This document shows, one piece after another, positions 23,886-35,050 of a DNA stretch of 64,000 nt (the first letter of the stretch is position 1; every line of letters starts with the position of its first letter). The notes below the pieces were generated by a model. It was not told where the DNA came from. It worked only from the letters and a program-made list of their open reading frames with translations, and ran no database searches. A program made the translations under genes and the position numbers. The stretch is from Capitulum mitella (taxonomy: Eukaryota; Arthropoda; Thecostraca; Pollicipedomorpha; Pollicipedidae), in the NCBI GenBank assembly GCA_030062745.1, contig CP099846.1:26929201-26993200 (forward strand), read 5' to 3'.

Positions 23886-23993
23886 CTTCAGCAGACCGCC
23901 TGGATCTGCTCCTGTGTCCCTCTTCAGCAGACCGCCTGGATCTGCTCCTGTGTCCCTCTTCAGCAGACCGCCTGGGTCCGCCCCCGCCGACCG
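23886..23993 (+). repeat. 36-bp tandem repeat, three copies
   Basis: Units start at 23886, 23922 and 23958 (CTTCAGCAGACCGCCTGG...). The first two are identical, and the third diverges near its end. Confidence 0.92.
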
Positions 23994-24691
23994 TCGCCTG
24001 TTCTCTGCACCCAGCATCCGGTCACGTGTGACATCACCGTACGGCCTAGCCCGTTCATCTGCAGTCAGCGGTCCAGCGGTGGAGGGCGGATCAGGGCAGC
24101 GAAGGCAGCCGTTTTCCCAAACGTCTGCTGCAACTTTATATCAGCGGTTGCGCCGAAAGGAAAGAAACTAAATATCTGAAAATGACATTTGCCCTCACCT
24201 CACTTGCAATTCTGGCCTTAACGGTCGTTACGGTTTTGTTAGACTTTGTCTTGCAACCAATGGGCTTTGAATCATTTTGTGTATTCGTCAACAACACATT
24301 TCTTCGCACGATTTTTGTTCACATGGTTAACGTGGGAGCGATATTTTGGTTATTCATTGTTTTTGGCGGGCGATATTTTTGAAGAGCTCAGTAATGATAG
24401 CGGATATGGCAGGTGCACAAAAGATTTCAACTGGCAGTTTGTGCACAACATGCTGAACAGACCCATAAATATTTAGTTATGCTTGGAAATACAAGAAATC
24501 GAAATCAGTCGCAAACAGGACACAATAAAAAAACGTTGTTTGAAACATTAAAGGAAATGTAATGCAACACGATCGTCCTGCGCCCAGCGAGACGTTTTGA
24601 TTGAGTAATTTACTTCAGGATCTGTGAAAGCATCCAAACATCGTAAGCTGGAAGCCAGGTACTATGAGGTCAACATATATGCTTAGACATG

Positions 24692-24989
24692 AGGCATGTA
24701 GCCAGGACTTTCCTCAAGGCGGGGACAAATGTCAAATTTTGTCATATGCCACTGGGATAAGACAAACTTTATAGGAGCAGCAAGAGTTTTATGCAAATGA
24801 ACTCATACTCAACGCGCAGAAAAACACATAACGTTTGTTTTTTTGTATATGTAAGATATGATCACTTTTCCACTATTACTCCTATTATCACTATTTCATT
24901 TTCCTGCGAAATCGCCAAATATCTGGTGTAAACCTCTTGTTTCGGGGGAAGGGTGGCATGGCACCATGCTCGCTTGGCTACGTCCCTGG
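24692..24989. mobile_element. hAT-type MITE copy 2, related to 19559
   Basis: Flanked by TAGACATG at 24684-24691 and 24990-24997 (8 bp, perfect). Shares with copy 1 the left end GTAGCCAGGA, the AAATGTCAAAT motif, the TTCC(T)GCGAAATCGC-type block and the right end TTGGCTACGTCCCTG. No coding capacity. Confidence 0.8.
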
Positions 24990-25380
24990 TAGACATGGAC
25001 AATGCACTTCATAAATAACTGTGCAATAAATAATTATCTGGTGATCTTTTTGCAACCGAGGCATATCTTATAGGTGTAAGCACTCAAAAGCCAACAGCCT
25101 TCGCTATTGCGAGAGAAACTGGTTGAACAGTTCGCATCATTTACTTTACTGACATGGGATGCGTACTTTAGCGATGCGCTGAGTCTTCATGCCCAACAAA
25201 TACTCAGTTAAGCTCAGCGATAACCTATATGCTCATTGTTTAGGAACAATGACATAATGCTTCATATGGTAATGACGATGCGATAATGAGTTGCATACCA
25301 TGCTTTACATGGCAATGAGCTAATGCTTCATCAGGCAATGCTTCACATGACCCAATGTCGCGAAACGAACAAAATATTTT

Positions 25381-26360
25381 CATTTTGTGTTTTGAATAGT
25401 TAACTTGAGATTACAAAGTCACATACTGCATGACAGAATATGGAATGGCGAAATTTAAAAAGCAAAATATCGAACTCAAAATATCGAACACGATAAATAT
25501 TGACTAGGACAAATATGAAACAAAAAAATGTCGAGTGACACAATATGAGTCAGATATGAATATTAAAAGGGAGAAATGTCTATGAACAAACGGCAAAATA
25601 TCGAACACACAATATGGAACTTAACTGTGATGAGTATTAACGCAATATGTACCAAATGGGTAGAATATCGAACGCAAAATATGGAACGGAAATATCGAAG
25701 GGAATAAATATTAACGTGTTATGTACCAAATGGGTAAAATATCCAATGTAAAATGTGGTAAGCGAATTAAAGACAGAAATGATAATTTCGCAGTGTAAAA
25801 TGCTGCAGGCAGAGCAAATCTTTCATACAGAACCTGTCAAGGTCGTGCGGCAGTGCTGCATATCCTAAATATACATAAACAATCATAACCTAATCTACCC
25901 TCATCTAATCTGACTCCTACGGCAAACCGATTACTACGCCAACGTCAAACCGGTTGACATGCCTACGGCAAATCGAATACTACGGAAAGCCGATTACAAC
26001 ACATACCGCAAAACGATTACTACGCTTACGGCGAACCGAAGAAGCTGGTCTTCGATGCCCGTTCCTGTTCCACACCCTTCGATCTTTTGGTGATATTTGT
26101 CATTCGATATTTTTCCACTTTACTGTTAATCCTGTTCGATAATTTTGCTTTTCGATATTTTTCAATGGTTATTTTCCACTTGATGCTTTTTTCACGATAC
26201 TTTCAATTTCGATAAACATATCCAATCGATGTTCATCCTTACTCGACATTTATCTTTCGATAATTTAGCCGTTCGATGTTTATGTCGGACGATTCCTGTT
26301 CGATATTTTGTGTTGGATATTTTGCTTCCGAAACTGTTCAAGGCAATATTTCGCTGTGCC
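25381..26360. repeat. Strand-switching degenerate repeat based on AATATCGAAC
   Basis: From 25381 to about 25760 variants of (A)AATATCGAAC recur every 15-30 bases on the + strand. From about 26060 to 26360 the reverse complement, GTTCGATATTTT, recurs instead. The centre (25900-26050) repeats CGATTACTACG(C)-like units. The whole would form a long, imperfect foldback. No coding frame. Confidence 0.7.
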
Positions 26361-27888
26361 ATATTTTGTCCGGTTACCAGGTAACTAAAATGGCTAAAGA
26401 TCCCATCTCTGGATTTGGATTTAACTTACTGGCAATAAGCCAGAGACCGCTGGCGTCTCAAGAGCTTAGGGCTGTCTTTGGCGGGTTCAGACAGAACAGA
26501 TGGACAGGTCATTTGTGAAATTTCCTCCTTCATACCCTTCAAGAAACACGGATGACGAACTGCCGGACAAACGGTCTGCCGTATAACAGACAGCCTGAGG
26601 GCTGCAGAAACTGTGCCAAAGGGAAACTCTCATGTGGGTGAGGGACTGGAACTCCTTTGAACCAGAAGTGTATGTTACGTTTCGGATAGTGAGATAAGGA
26701 TCGTGATAACCCGGAAATCCGACGCCTGGGGCCGCTCCGTGGGTCCAAGTATGTGTTTGTGGGGAGAGGGACGGAGATAACGAGGTTTCCTAGGCCTCGG
26801 GGGCCTCTTTGACTTCGGAGCCATCCTGACTTATGGGGGTCTCCTAGGGCAGTGTCCGACCTGGAATACAGATTCGACCTACCGATGAAGTGTCGGGAAT
26901 GGTGTTCAGTACCCGAGCTATTTCGAGAACAAAAAAAAGATCGAATTTCGACCGCATTGTAATAAGCGTCAATGATCCATTCTTCAAGTCAATCTTCCAA
27001 GAAACATAGAAAAACAGCAAAACGTCATTGACAACGTTCCAGTCATCACTCTTCAGACGAACTCTGGCGGCGAGTGGGCCTCCTGCCACAGTAAGAGGCT
27101 TTCCCATGCCAAAAAGGGTCCTGTCAATGCTTGAGGGCATTGAGAAGCCTCTCCGGATATATCTCCGAGCGGAGGGCTTCCGCGGTTTAAAGGGGAACGT
27201 TACAGGCCCCCCACTTCAGAAAGTGGGATGCGCGTCCCCCGCCCCTGCCCGTTCCGCGGAGGGGCTGCAGCTTACGTCTCAGCTGTACGCTGAGACGTCA
27301 TGTTCCATACAAGCTTAGCAAGTGGGTGGTCCGGGCCACTGCTGGTCCAGTACAACGAGTCTGATGGAAACTAGTGCTTGCAGCCGTCTTTAATAGGTGA
27401 CAGCACCAAACGGACCCACGAACGCTGTGTCTGCGTGTCCGACTGATACGCCGATCCGCTGATCCGCATTTTCAGAACGGGACTGAGTGGCTATGGCGTT
27501 GATAACCGGTGTTCCGAACACCGTTCAGCGTCTGTTAGGACTGCTTCACAACAGAGAAAGATGGCGCACTGAAGCACTCTTACGTCGTAAGAATAAAATT
27601 TTTGGATCTAAGGATCTAGGCGTTCTTGGATCTAGACATGTCTAGACCCAAGAAGTGACTGACCGGACTGACTGACCGAACTGACTGACCATCGGCCAGC
27701 CCGGTAAACCCGTCTGGCGTTGTCATTTGATAGGCTAATGGCGGCTATAGGAAGCACTGTATGATTTAAAATCATGGGCGTTGGTAGAAATCGCAGTGTG
27801 TTGAAGGGGTGAGAAGGGGGGGGGGAATTTGAGACGGACCAGACTAGTTTCAAAACTCTCCTGGGAACCTTTTGGAGCTCCCCACGAA
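26361..27888. other. Intergenic DNA, unclassified
   Basis: No recognised gene. Frames at 26539-26748 (-) and 26844-27140 (-) look protein-like in places but carry no domain I can name. A 16-base palindrome TCTAGACATGTCTAGA lies near 27634 and is followed by GACTGACCG repeats. Confidence 0.45.
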
Positions 27889-28040
27889 CGTCTCTGAGCC
27901 ACGCCGTGAAATATAAGGCTTGATCACGACTGATACTCCCGGGGAAATATGAAGCGCTCCGCTGACAGAGAACGAGCGCCCAGCGGACGTAGCATGCAAC
28001 CAGTCAACCAGCAACCGACAAGGCAACCAACAGGGACGGG
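27889..28040 (+). repeat. Left arm of a widely spaced inverted repeat
   Basis: Imperfect inverted partner of 30731-30881. Shared blocks include the inverse of CCCGGGAGTATCAGT and of CTCGTTCTC(T/G)GTCAG and the GGTTG-rich part. Confidence 0.75.
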
Positions 28041-28622
28041 TCAAGGTTTTTTCTAGAGGGATTTTTAGGGGCACCAACAAAATATTGTAGGGGCGCCAAA
28101 GTCGCACCGAAATGACGCCAAAATAGCGCCCGAAAGGAGCCAAACTTGCCCGTAATAACGCTCACCTCGCGCAAAGCGTTTAATTGCATGTGGTGGGCGG
28201 TGTCAAAACGGCTCAGGAGGGCATTTTGGCTCGAACGCGCTTGAAAACGGAATGTCCCTTTTATATATGGGTCTATCATATTACACATGTGCTATACATT
28301 ATGGCCGCTTCCTCCCTGCTGCAATGGCGCCTTTTTAACAGAGGGAGCCCATGCCCTATAACAAAAACGCACGTCACATGAGCATAAGGTGCCTTCACAT
28401 TCACAGACAAATTTCAGCCGCAAAAAGACTGAATCAAGCACCAGTATGAACGTTAGGTCAGGCTCTGTGCCTTTGCGTGAGAAGGGAGTCATTTCAGAAA
28501 AGGTGGCCTATTCCTAAAACGTTGGTGCCTCTTCGATGTTACTGCTTAATGGAAACGGCCCGATAGGCGCCACCTTGCCCAGTGGAGCCCCTCCTCCTCC
28601 TCCTCCCTCCATTGTCTCTTAA

Positions 28623-29833
28623 CCCTATTCCCGGAGGGCTAGACGGTATGGCCGATTCCCGGCAGGGGGGGGGGCGGATTCGGCCCCCCCTGAGATCTCG
28701 AGAACTACTCGTCCGATTTCGTCGCAACAAACGGCAATCGATTTGCCGTGACGTGAACTACATTTTTATAAAACGAAATTTTCAAAATTTCGAAATTTGT
28801 GGATACAGGGGGGCAAAAATGTCAAAATGGGGGGTACTTTTGGACCTCTTATAACTCCTTCGTTTATGGACCGATTTCAATGAAACTGGCATGAATCGAG
28901 AGATTATAGATAGGGCTTTTACCATTTGTCCCCAAATCTGAAATTTTGAGAAAATTCATGGGCGTTCACAGGGTTTCAAAAATAGGAGGATTAATTTTCC
29001 AGCAACTGAATCAACAAAAAAGGCAAAAACACTTTTTTTGGCTTCTGTTAGTCATGCTATGCTAAAGAAGTACAAATCGTATTGCAATGTTGGTATAATG
29101 TTAGCATAGGCGGTGCCAGGGACATGAAAAAGGGGGAACTGTCATGGTCACACGTTCTTCAGATCAACTTGTGACCTTTGACCTTAAATGACCTCTAGTG
29201 ACCTTGGGGTCACCTGGAATGATCTTGTGTGCATTTGATACTATCTGTAAACGTTTTCAATCATCTGAATTGACTCTATTCCAAAAAATTTCATTTTATG
29301 GCTATTGCGATATAAAGTACGCGCACTGACATTTTAGGTCATAGCTCCGTGACCCGACCTGATATCAAGCTGAAACTTGGTACACAAGTAGAGGGTACCT
29401 TTCTGCGTCATATATGTTCCGGGTTTGGCATTTGAAAAAACGTCGCCGAAATTATTGCGAAAAAATAAATTTTGACTTTTGACCTTGACCTGACCTTGTA
29501 AAGTGACCTCAGATAAACAAAATTTTGTGTGCACATTTCCTAACTATTTAGCTATACATCCATATAAAGTTTTAAGTTTTATGTTAAAGACTCTGTTTTT
29601 GGTAGACATTTTCCTTTTACCCTCAACATGGCCAAAAATGGCCTGAGGTTCCTCCCAAAAACGTTGCCTGGCTCCGCTCCTGAGCAAAGTACAATTGTGA
29701 AATTTGTCACAGCGCGTAGAAAGGATAGCTAGGAAAAGTCACCAAGTTTCGTGAAGCTGCGTCAAAAAGCCTGGAATTGGCAAGCAAAAAACCCGAGGGG
29801 GGGCGGATTCCGCCCCCCCTGCCGGGAATAGGG
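28623..29833. mobile_element. TTAA-flanked element with inverted ends (piggyBac-like target)
   Basis: Starts CCCTATTCCCGG after TTAA (28619-28622) and ends CCGGGAATAGGG before TTAA (29834-29837). The G/C-run block GGCAGGGGGG...CCCCCC follows the tip at the right end; at the left it recurs at about 28657-28691 after an extra 35 bases, as if the tip were duplicated. A TTAA target is the rule for piggyBac; the terminal sequence is otherwise not diagnostic. No transposase frame remains, so it is non-autonomous. Confidence 0.7.
29172..29204 (+). promoter_or_regulatory. Four direct TGACCT half-sites (DR1-DR4-DR4)
   Basis: TGACCT occurs at 29172, 29179, 29189 and 29199, giving spacings of 1, 4 and 4 bases. 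This is the inverse of AGGTCA, the nuclear-receptor half-site. The cluster lies inside the TTAA-flanked element. A second cluster (29480-29509) has abutting and overlapping copies. Confidence 0.5.
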
Positions 29834-29837
29834 TTAA

Positions 29838-31330
29838 CTGAGTCCGCTTTTTGCCAGGAGAAGGAAATTTTCAGGAGAGACGGCAAGGCTGCAGATCCAA
29901 TTCTTTTTCCCTTTTAGTAGCGTTAAAGACCGGTGTGGTAGATCCGTGAAGTTTCAGTGAAAGTCTAAAATAATTTTCTGACTTGTGTTACCAGTTTATA
30001 ACCGACCTTTCAGTACAGTGAAGCAAAACTGATCTCATACAGTGCCTTTGTTGTAGAAATACGCTTCCTATTTGACCAGAATAGATGATGCGAGCGTGTG
30101 TTTTTTATCCGCGGCTAGTTTTGCTAAGTTAGAGTCATTGCCATTTTTTTGCGCCACCATTTTCCGGGTCTTATTGCGCCGCTAGCACAGTCGAGACAGG
30201 ACTAGGTAACGGTGTGCCAATGGTAGTTCTAGTATCCCGCACGTGTCTGGGGCCCGTTTAAAGAGAGAATCACGGGGGGGGGGGGTGATTTCTGCCACAC
30301 AGGGGACACCTTGAGAATGAGGCAGAAACGTCGTCTGTGCTTTCTTGGGAGGGCTACAGCTGTGAGTCCGTTCAGCCCGTCGCCCACGCAGGCCGCGGAA
30401 ACTAATGTAAAACACCATTTTTTTCTCATTCAACACAAAACCAACGCCCCTCAGGTCTCGCAGTCAGCCTCGAGGCCGAGAATCCTTTTTCAGATTTCAG
30501 CCAATTCATTTAGAGGGGGTGACTCGCCGCTGGCCACGCTCACTGTGCCCTTCGGATCCATATGACCTAGCTGTACCCTTCCCCATTGGTTGATTTAGCT
30601 GCCACTGCAGGAATTCGTTTCCTAGTCGACATGTCTAAAACGGGCCCTGGAGGAGGGGGGGGGGGGAGTGTACCCTTCTCATGCCCCAATGTCCATCGGA
30701 TGTAGCCACGTCCATTGGATCTGCCCAGCATCCGTTCCCTGTTGGTTGTTTTGTTGGCTGTTGGTTGGTTGGTTGCTACGGCTGCGGGGCTCTCGTTCTC
30801 GGTCAGAGGAGCTCTTCATAGTTCCCCGGGAGTATCAGTTGCGATCGAGTCTTATGTCACACAGCGTGGCGGGAGGCGTCGATTTCTGTAAATGATTGGC
30901 GGGGCCGAGCTGAGGGCCCGACAACCTAACCAGCATCCTGTCGGGATCCGAGCATCTCTCCCCACCTATTGGGAATATCAGTAGAACGAATAATGAGTGA
31001 AACTGACTATAATATACCAGAAAATGGTTCATTATCCCTGCTGCCGCCGCAAACGTACCTGGAACTTTGTACCATTTCTGTGGTGGCGCAATTAGGCACA
31101 TCATGTGGCGCAAATGTGGCTGGGTTGCCCTGATTGCACGATTTGCGTTGTATGGCTAAAAATTTGACCAAAAATTGTAAGCAAAGACTGAAGCTCTAAA
31201 AAACCAGATATTCTGATGGCCGAAAGACCACAAAAGATACATGAGAAAAAGTAAGACAATGTTTGCAATATCATAGTCACAGTGTCCGTTTTTCGAAAAC
31301 ATGGCGAACATTGGGCAGCTTCCCCTCCTA
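29838..31330. other. Intergenic DNA with poly-G runs
   Basis: No gene seen. Poly-G runs at about 30270 and 30655; right arm of the large inverted repeat at 30731-30881. Confidence 0.5.
30731..30881 (-). repeat. Right arm of a widely spaced inverted repeat
   Basis: Inverted, diverged copy of 27889-28040; together the arms bracket the TTAA-flanked element. Confidence 0.75.
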
Positions 31331-31769
31331 GGGCGTTATTTTGAACTATAATACGCCATGACCCTTTATCAGAGTGCCTTCGTTTTATAAGGAGCGCCTT
31401 TTTGAATGACAAGGCGTCCATGCTCCATCACAGGAGCGCCTTCTTAGTACCATAGCAACGCATTTTGAACGACAGGGCACCCATACTCCATCCCAGAGTC
31501 GATCCCTTGGTGTCATGGGGTGTCTTTTGAACGACAGGGCGCCTATGCCTGCTCCCTCACAGAAGCGCCTCTTTGGCGTCAAAGAAGCGTCTTTTGAATG
31601 ACAGCGCGATACTCTGTCGCAGGGGCGTCTCCTTAATGTCACAGTTGCACATATGATCGACAGGTTGACCATAAACCATCACAGGGATGCCATCATGGTG
31701 TCAAGTGCACTTTGGGATGACAGAGAGCCCGTAATCCATCATGGGGGCGCATCCTTGGTGTCATGGGTA
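31331..31769 (+). repeat. Degenerate satellite of about 60-80 bp units, left part
   Basis: Recurring phrases TTTTGAA(C/T)GACAGGGCGCC, CCATCACAGGGGCG and CCTTGGTGTCA. Similar phrases reappear right of the LTR element at about 36475-36610, so the element appears to have landed in or beside this array. Confidence 0.65.
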
Positions 31770-31945
31770 TGTTGTAGGAGTTGCCGCTAATTCAGAGGTA
31801 TCCAGCATGCTAATCGCCCTTGATCTCTGGCACGCAAATATGATTTAATACGATTATTTGGGGGGCTGAATAAAAGTATTCAAGTCGTTGGCATCTGTCT
31901 CATATGTCTCTCAGAATATTCTAAATCAGATAGTTTAAGTAATAC
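31770..31945 (+). repeat. 5' LTR
   Basis: Begins TGTTGTAGG and ends AGTAATAC; aligns with the 3' LTR through CTCTGGCA(C/T)GC, GATTTAATACGA, GGGGCTGAATAAAA, TTGGCATCTGTCT and TTTAAGTAA. The AATAAA near its middle is a natural LTR polyadenylation signal. Confidence 0.8.
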
Positions 31946-31949
31946 GACG

Positions 31950-31961
31950 TGGTGTCAGAAG
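31950..31961 (+). other. Primer-binding-site-like TGGTGTCAGAAG
   Basis: Four bases after the 5' LTR, where the tRNA primer site is expected. TGG starts are typical because they pair with the tRNA CCA end. Confidence 0.6.
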
Positions 31962-31966
31962 TGTGT

Positions 31967-32284
31967 ATGTCAGGATGGATATTCCACCGCACGACTCGTT
32001 TCAAGCAGGAGGGAATTCTGAGAAGTGGATCAAAAGCCTTCGATTGTTATCGCGCGGCCGCGAACGTCACGACTGCGCCAAGAAAGAAAGCAATGCTAAG
32101 GCATCTACTGGGGAGTGAAATGCAAGAAATCCTCGATACTCTGACGCTGCCGGAAGGCGAAAATGAGTGTAACGAAGCTGTAAAGGCTTTGTCAGGGTAT
32201 ATCAAGCCGAAAACAAATGCAAGTTACAAGAAACATGAGCTCAGGCAAATGCAGCAAAAGCCCGAAGATTCGATAGAGAGCTAA
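31967..32284 (+). pseudogene. Gag remnant of the LTR element
   Basis: One frame begins MDIPPHDSF and continues in the next frame with FDCYRAAANV, RKKAMLRHLLGSE, IKPKTNASY and HELRQMQQKPEDSI, the usual pattern of the gypsy Gag central region. A frameshift near 32020 and a stop at 32282 break it. Confidence 0.65.
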
Positions 32285-32799
32285 ATTGCCTGACAACGTA
32301 CTGGTGACAAAAACTGCGATTTTGGGGTCAGCCTTGAGCGAGAACTTCGGGATCAGGTCATAAGCTGCTAGAAATCAAGTACGCTCAGGAGCAAGATTCT
32401 GGCTGAGCCTACCTCGACAGGCCAGAAGATTCTGAAGACTGGGTGCACCCTGGAACTCATAGCCTGGGGGGGGGGGGGCAGAGGACATTAAGAAGGCCAG
32501 ACCCGCAGAGACGGAAGGAAAGAGACTGGAAATGGTGGATGCCATTCACAAGAGGTGGGCCCAGAGCAGCAGTCACTCAGGTAAGAAGTCCTAGGGCAAC
32601 CCTGTGGTAAAAAGGCGTTTTAATAAGACGGAGAGGTACAAGATAGGAAACTACGATAGACGTAACAGGTCATAGATTTGGGAAATACGAACAAATTTCC
32701 CGATACCGCAGTCTCTCTCACAATATGAAATGAAATCACTGTTGCAAAAATGGCTATTTTGCCCAGGTCTTTTAGAGCAAGCAGAAAGTTAAATGCATC

Positions 32800-33245
32800 A
32801 GAGCCGAAATGATAGTGACTCGGAAGATGAATGCGTTCGGGGAAAACAAGAGCCAAACGAGTGGTGTTCTCCAACGGTGTGCGTACCAAAAAGGGCATCG
32901 TATGGCAACAAAGAGATCAGAATCTGTGTCGATCTGACACACGGCAACAAATACATACAAAGAGTAGCGAGAGTTTTGCCTTCCACGGAAAATGGCCGCG
33001 GCTGACCCAAAAACGCAGAAGTGATGATAAAACTGGATGCAAACTCTGGATATTGGCAGTTGCCGTTAACAGAAGAGTCGTCAAAACTCACAATATTCGT
33101 AACTCCCTTTGGTAGGTACTTCTTTATAGAGCTGCCGTTCGGAATCTGCTGCGCAAGCGAAACATTCAAAGGCAGAATGGAAGAAATCCTGAGAGATACC
33201 GAAGGCACAATCGTTTACCAAGACGACGTGATCATAGCCGGCTGA
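32800..33245 (+). pseudogene. Reverse transcriptase remnant of the LTR element
   Basis: Fragments corresponding to the first RT blocks (around 32860-33000, shifted frames) lead into a clean stretch from 33021 with LDANSGYWQLPL, FGRYFFIELPFG and the catalytic motif YQDD at the end. Stops and shifts separate it from the parts on both sides. Confidence 0.8.
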
Positions 33246-33591
33246 AGCCAGGATGTGCATGGCAAGCGGCGCCGAATCGCTGTTCTGAATCGCCTAGGCA
33301 GTGCGATGTGACTCCAGATCATAACAAGAAGTGCCAATTCAGCGCTGGCAGAATTTCCTTTGTTGCACACATAGCTAATATCGAATGGATCCACGTGGAC
33401 CCCTCGAAGACGGACCCAATCATGGAGATGCCAGCTCCAAAGGATGTGCAAGAACTGTGAAGGCTGTTAGGCATAGCACATGACATGGCATGGCAGCACA
33501 GATCATAAGCCCATTGACTGAACTTCTCAGGAAGGACAGTGAATGGTCGCGGGGACCTTTTCAAGACGATGCTCTGAAATAGCTGAGGAGA

Positions 33592-33800
33592 ATGCTCACT
33601 GAAAGAGAATGTCTGGCCTTCCACGACGCTGCTAAACTGAAGAAGGTGTCAGCGGATGCATCCAGCTACGCTATTGGCGGCTACCTATCCCAGCAGCAGA
33701 GCGATGGACAATGGAGTCGAGTCGTCTTTGCGTCAAGAAAAATTAACAATACAGAGATGCACAGTTCGCAAAGTGGAAAAGAGGCTCTACTAGAGCTTCT
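33592..33800 (+). pseudogene. RNase H remnant of the LTR element
   Basis: The frame starting LTERECLAF contains SADASSYAIGGYLSQQ and WSRVVFASRKINNTE, the first catalytic Asp block and following block of gypsy RNase H. It then runs into a 21-bp inverted duplication (33814-33862) that scrambles the next block; FVLETGDHEPL-like coding resumes near 33890. Confidence 0.75.
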
Positions 33801-33813
33801 TTTTGTCTGGAAG

Positions 33814-33862
33814 CTGTCGCAGGCCCAGCAGAGACTTGAAATCTCTGCTGGGCCTGCGACAG
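33814..33862. repeat. Perfect 21-bp inverted repeat with 7-base spacer
   Basis: Arms 33814-33834 and 33842-33862 (CTGTCGCAGGCCCAGCAGAG plus A, and its complement). It interrupts the RNase H remnant. Confidence 0.97.
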
Positions 33863-34399
33863 GTTCCAGATGTGCATCTTGGGGAAGAAGTTTGTTCTGG
33901 AGACTGGAGACCACGAGCCTCTCCTTCCGCGGTTGAATGAGCAGAAACCATTGACCGACGTTTTTCGAGGATTCAGCGCTTCAGAATTCGGATGACGAGG
34001 TACCTGTTCGGCATCGAGCACGTGCCCGGAAACGAACATGAAATAGCCGACGCCCTGTCCCAGGCGCCACCGGACAAAGGCCCATCAGACGAGGAGGCAC
34101 AGTTCGAGGAAGAAGTCAGCTTCTACGCAAGCTGGGAGGCGCAAAGTATCATCACACTTTGTATGGAGTTGGTGAAGCCGAAACAAGACAAAAGTGAAGT
34201 CTGCAGCGCAGTCAAACAGTACATGAAGAACGTTTGGCCAGTGCGGAGGGACCTGTACGGAAACGTGAAGCCTTCCCTCACTGTCAACACGAGTTGGTGG
34301 CGGGGGATGGTATTCTATTACTCCGCTGCAGAGTCGTAGTACCGCGAAGTAAGCAGCCTGATATCCTGAAAACGATACATGAAGGACACCAAGGAATCG

Positions 34400-35010
34400 T
34401 TAACTGCCGGGAACGGGCCAAATCAGCCGTATGGTGACCTTGTCTCAACCCTAGAATAGAAGAAATGGCGGTGCGTTGTAAAACATGCATCAGAAAGTCT
34501 TCAGGAAGAACCGGGCCATGGCAAATAATCAGACCAGGCCTCTTTGAGTGAAAAGGAGGGACATGTCTCATCGTGGTCGATTATTGCTCCAGATACAATG
34601 AAGTAGCCGAAATGCCACGGGAGCCCACATCTGCGGCCCTAGTGACAAGAGCGAAGACAATGTTTGCGAGACATGGAATCCCAGACGTCGTGAAGTCGGA
34701 TAATGGGACGCGATTTATTCTAGTGAATTCAAAGGATTCACGTCAGCTTATGGGCTTCGTCACTTTGCCAGCAGTGTCCTCTGTCCTCAGAGCAGCGGGC
34801 CGAAAGAGCCGTACAGACGGTTAAGAACCTATGGAAAGGAGACGGAGATCCTTAACTCGGTTCGCTGAGCTACCGAGCCATGCCAGTCGCCAGTGGCCTC
34901 AGCCCAGCCGAACTCCTCATGGGAAGCAAGCTAAAGACGACGCTGACCATGATCGGCAGGAACCTGCCACCAAGGTGGGACTCGTTTTACCACAGGAATA
35001 TATTCTCTGC
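34400..35010 (+). pseudogene. Integrase core remnant of the LTR element
   Basis: VDYCSRYNEVAEM (first catalytic Asp), ARHGIPDVVKSDNGTRF (second Asp) and a later SPAELLMGSKLKTTL block match the gypsy integrase core. Several stops and shifts lie between them. Confidence 0.75.
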
Positions 35011-35050
35011 AGGTGACATATTCAGTCGCTTTTGTAATACATATGACGTA

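Larger units (their letters stand above)
21261..25380. other. Intergenic region with small tandem repeats and one MITE
   Basis: No host gene seen. Contains a 25-bp tandem duplication (22241-22287), irregular GCTGGTG-rich repeats at 22510-22720, a 36-bp repeat (23886-23993), a hAT MITE (24692-24989) and a degenerate CAATGA/TAATGCTTCA repeat near 25210-25345. Confidence 0.55.

Noticed and set aside
24182-24382. 66-residue hydrophobic frame (two possible membrane segments)
   Set aside because: Short, AT-rich, no similarity I can name and no splice or promoter context; compatible with chance.
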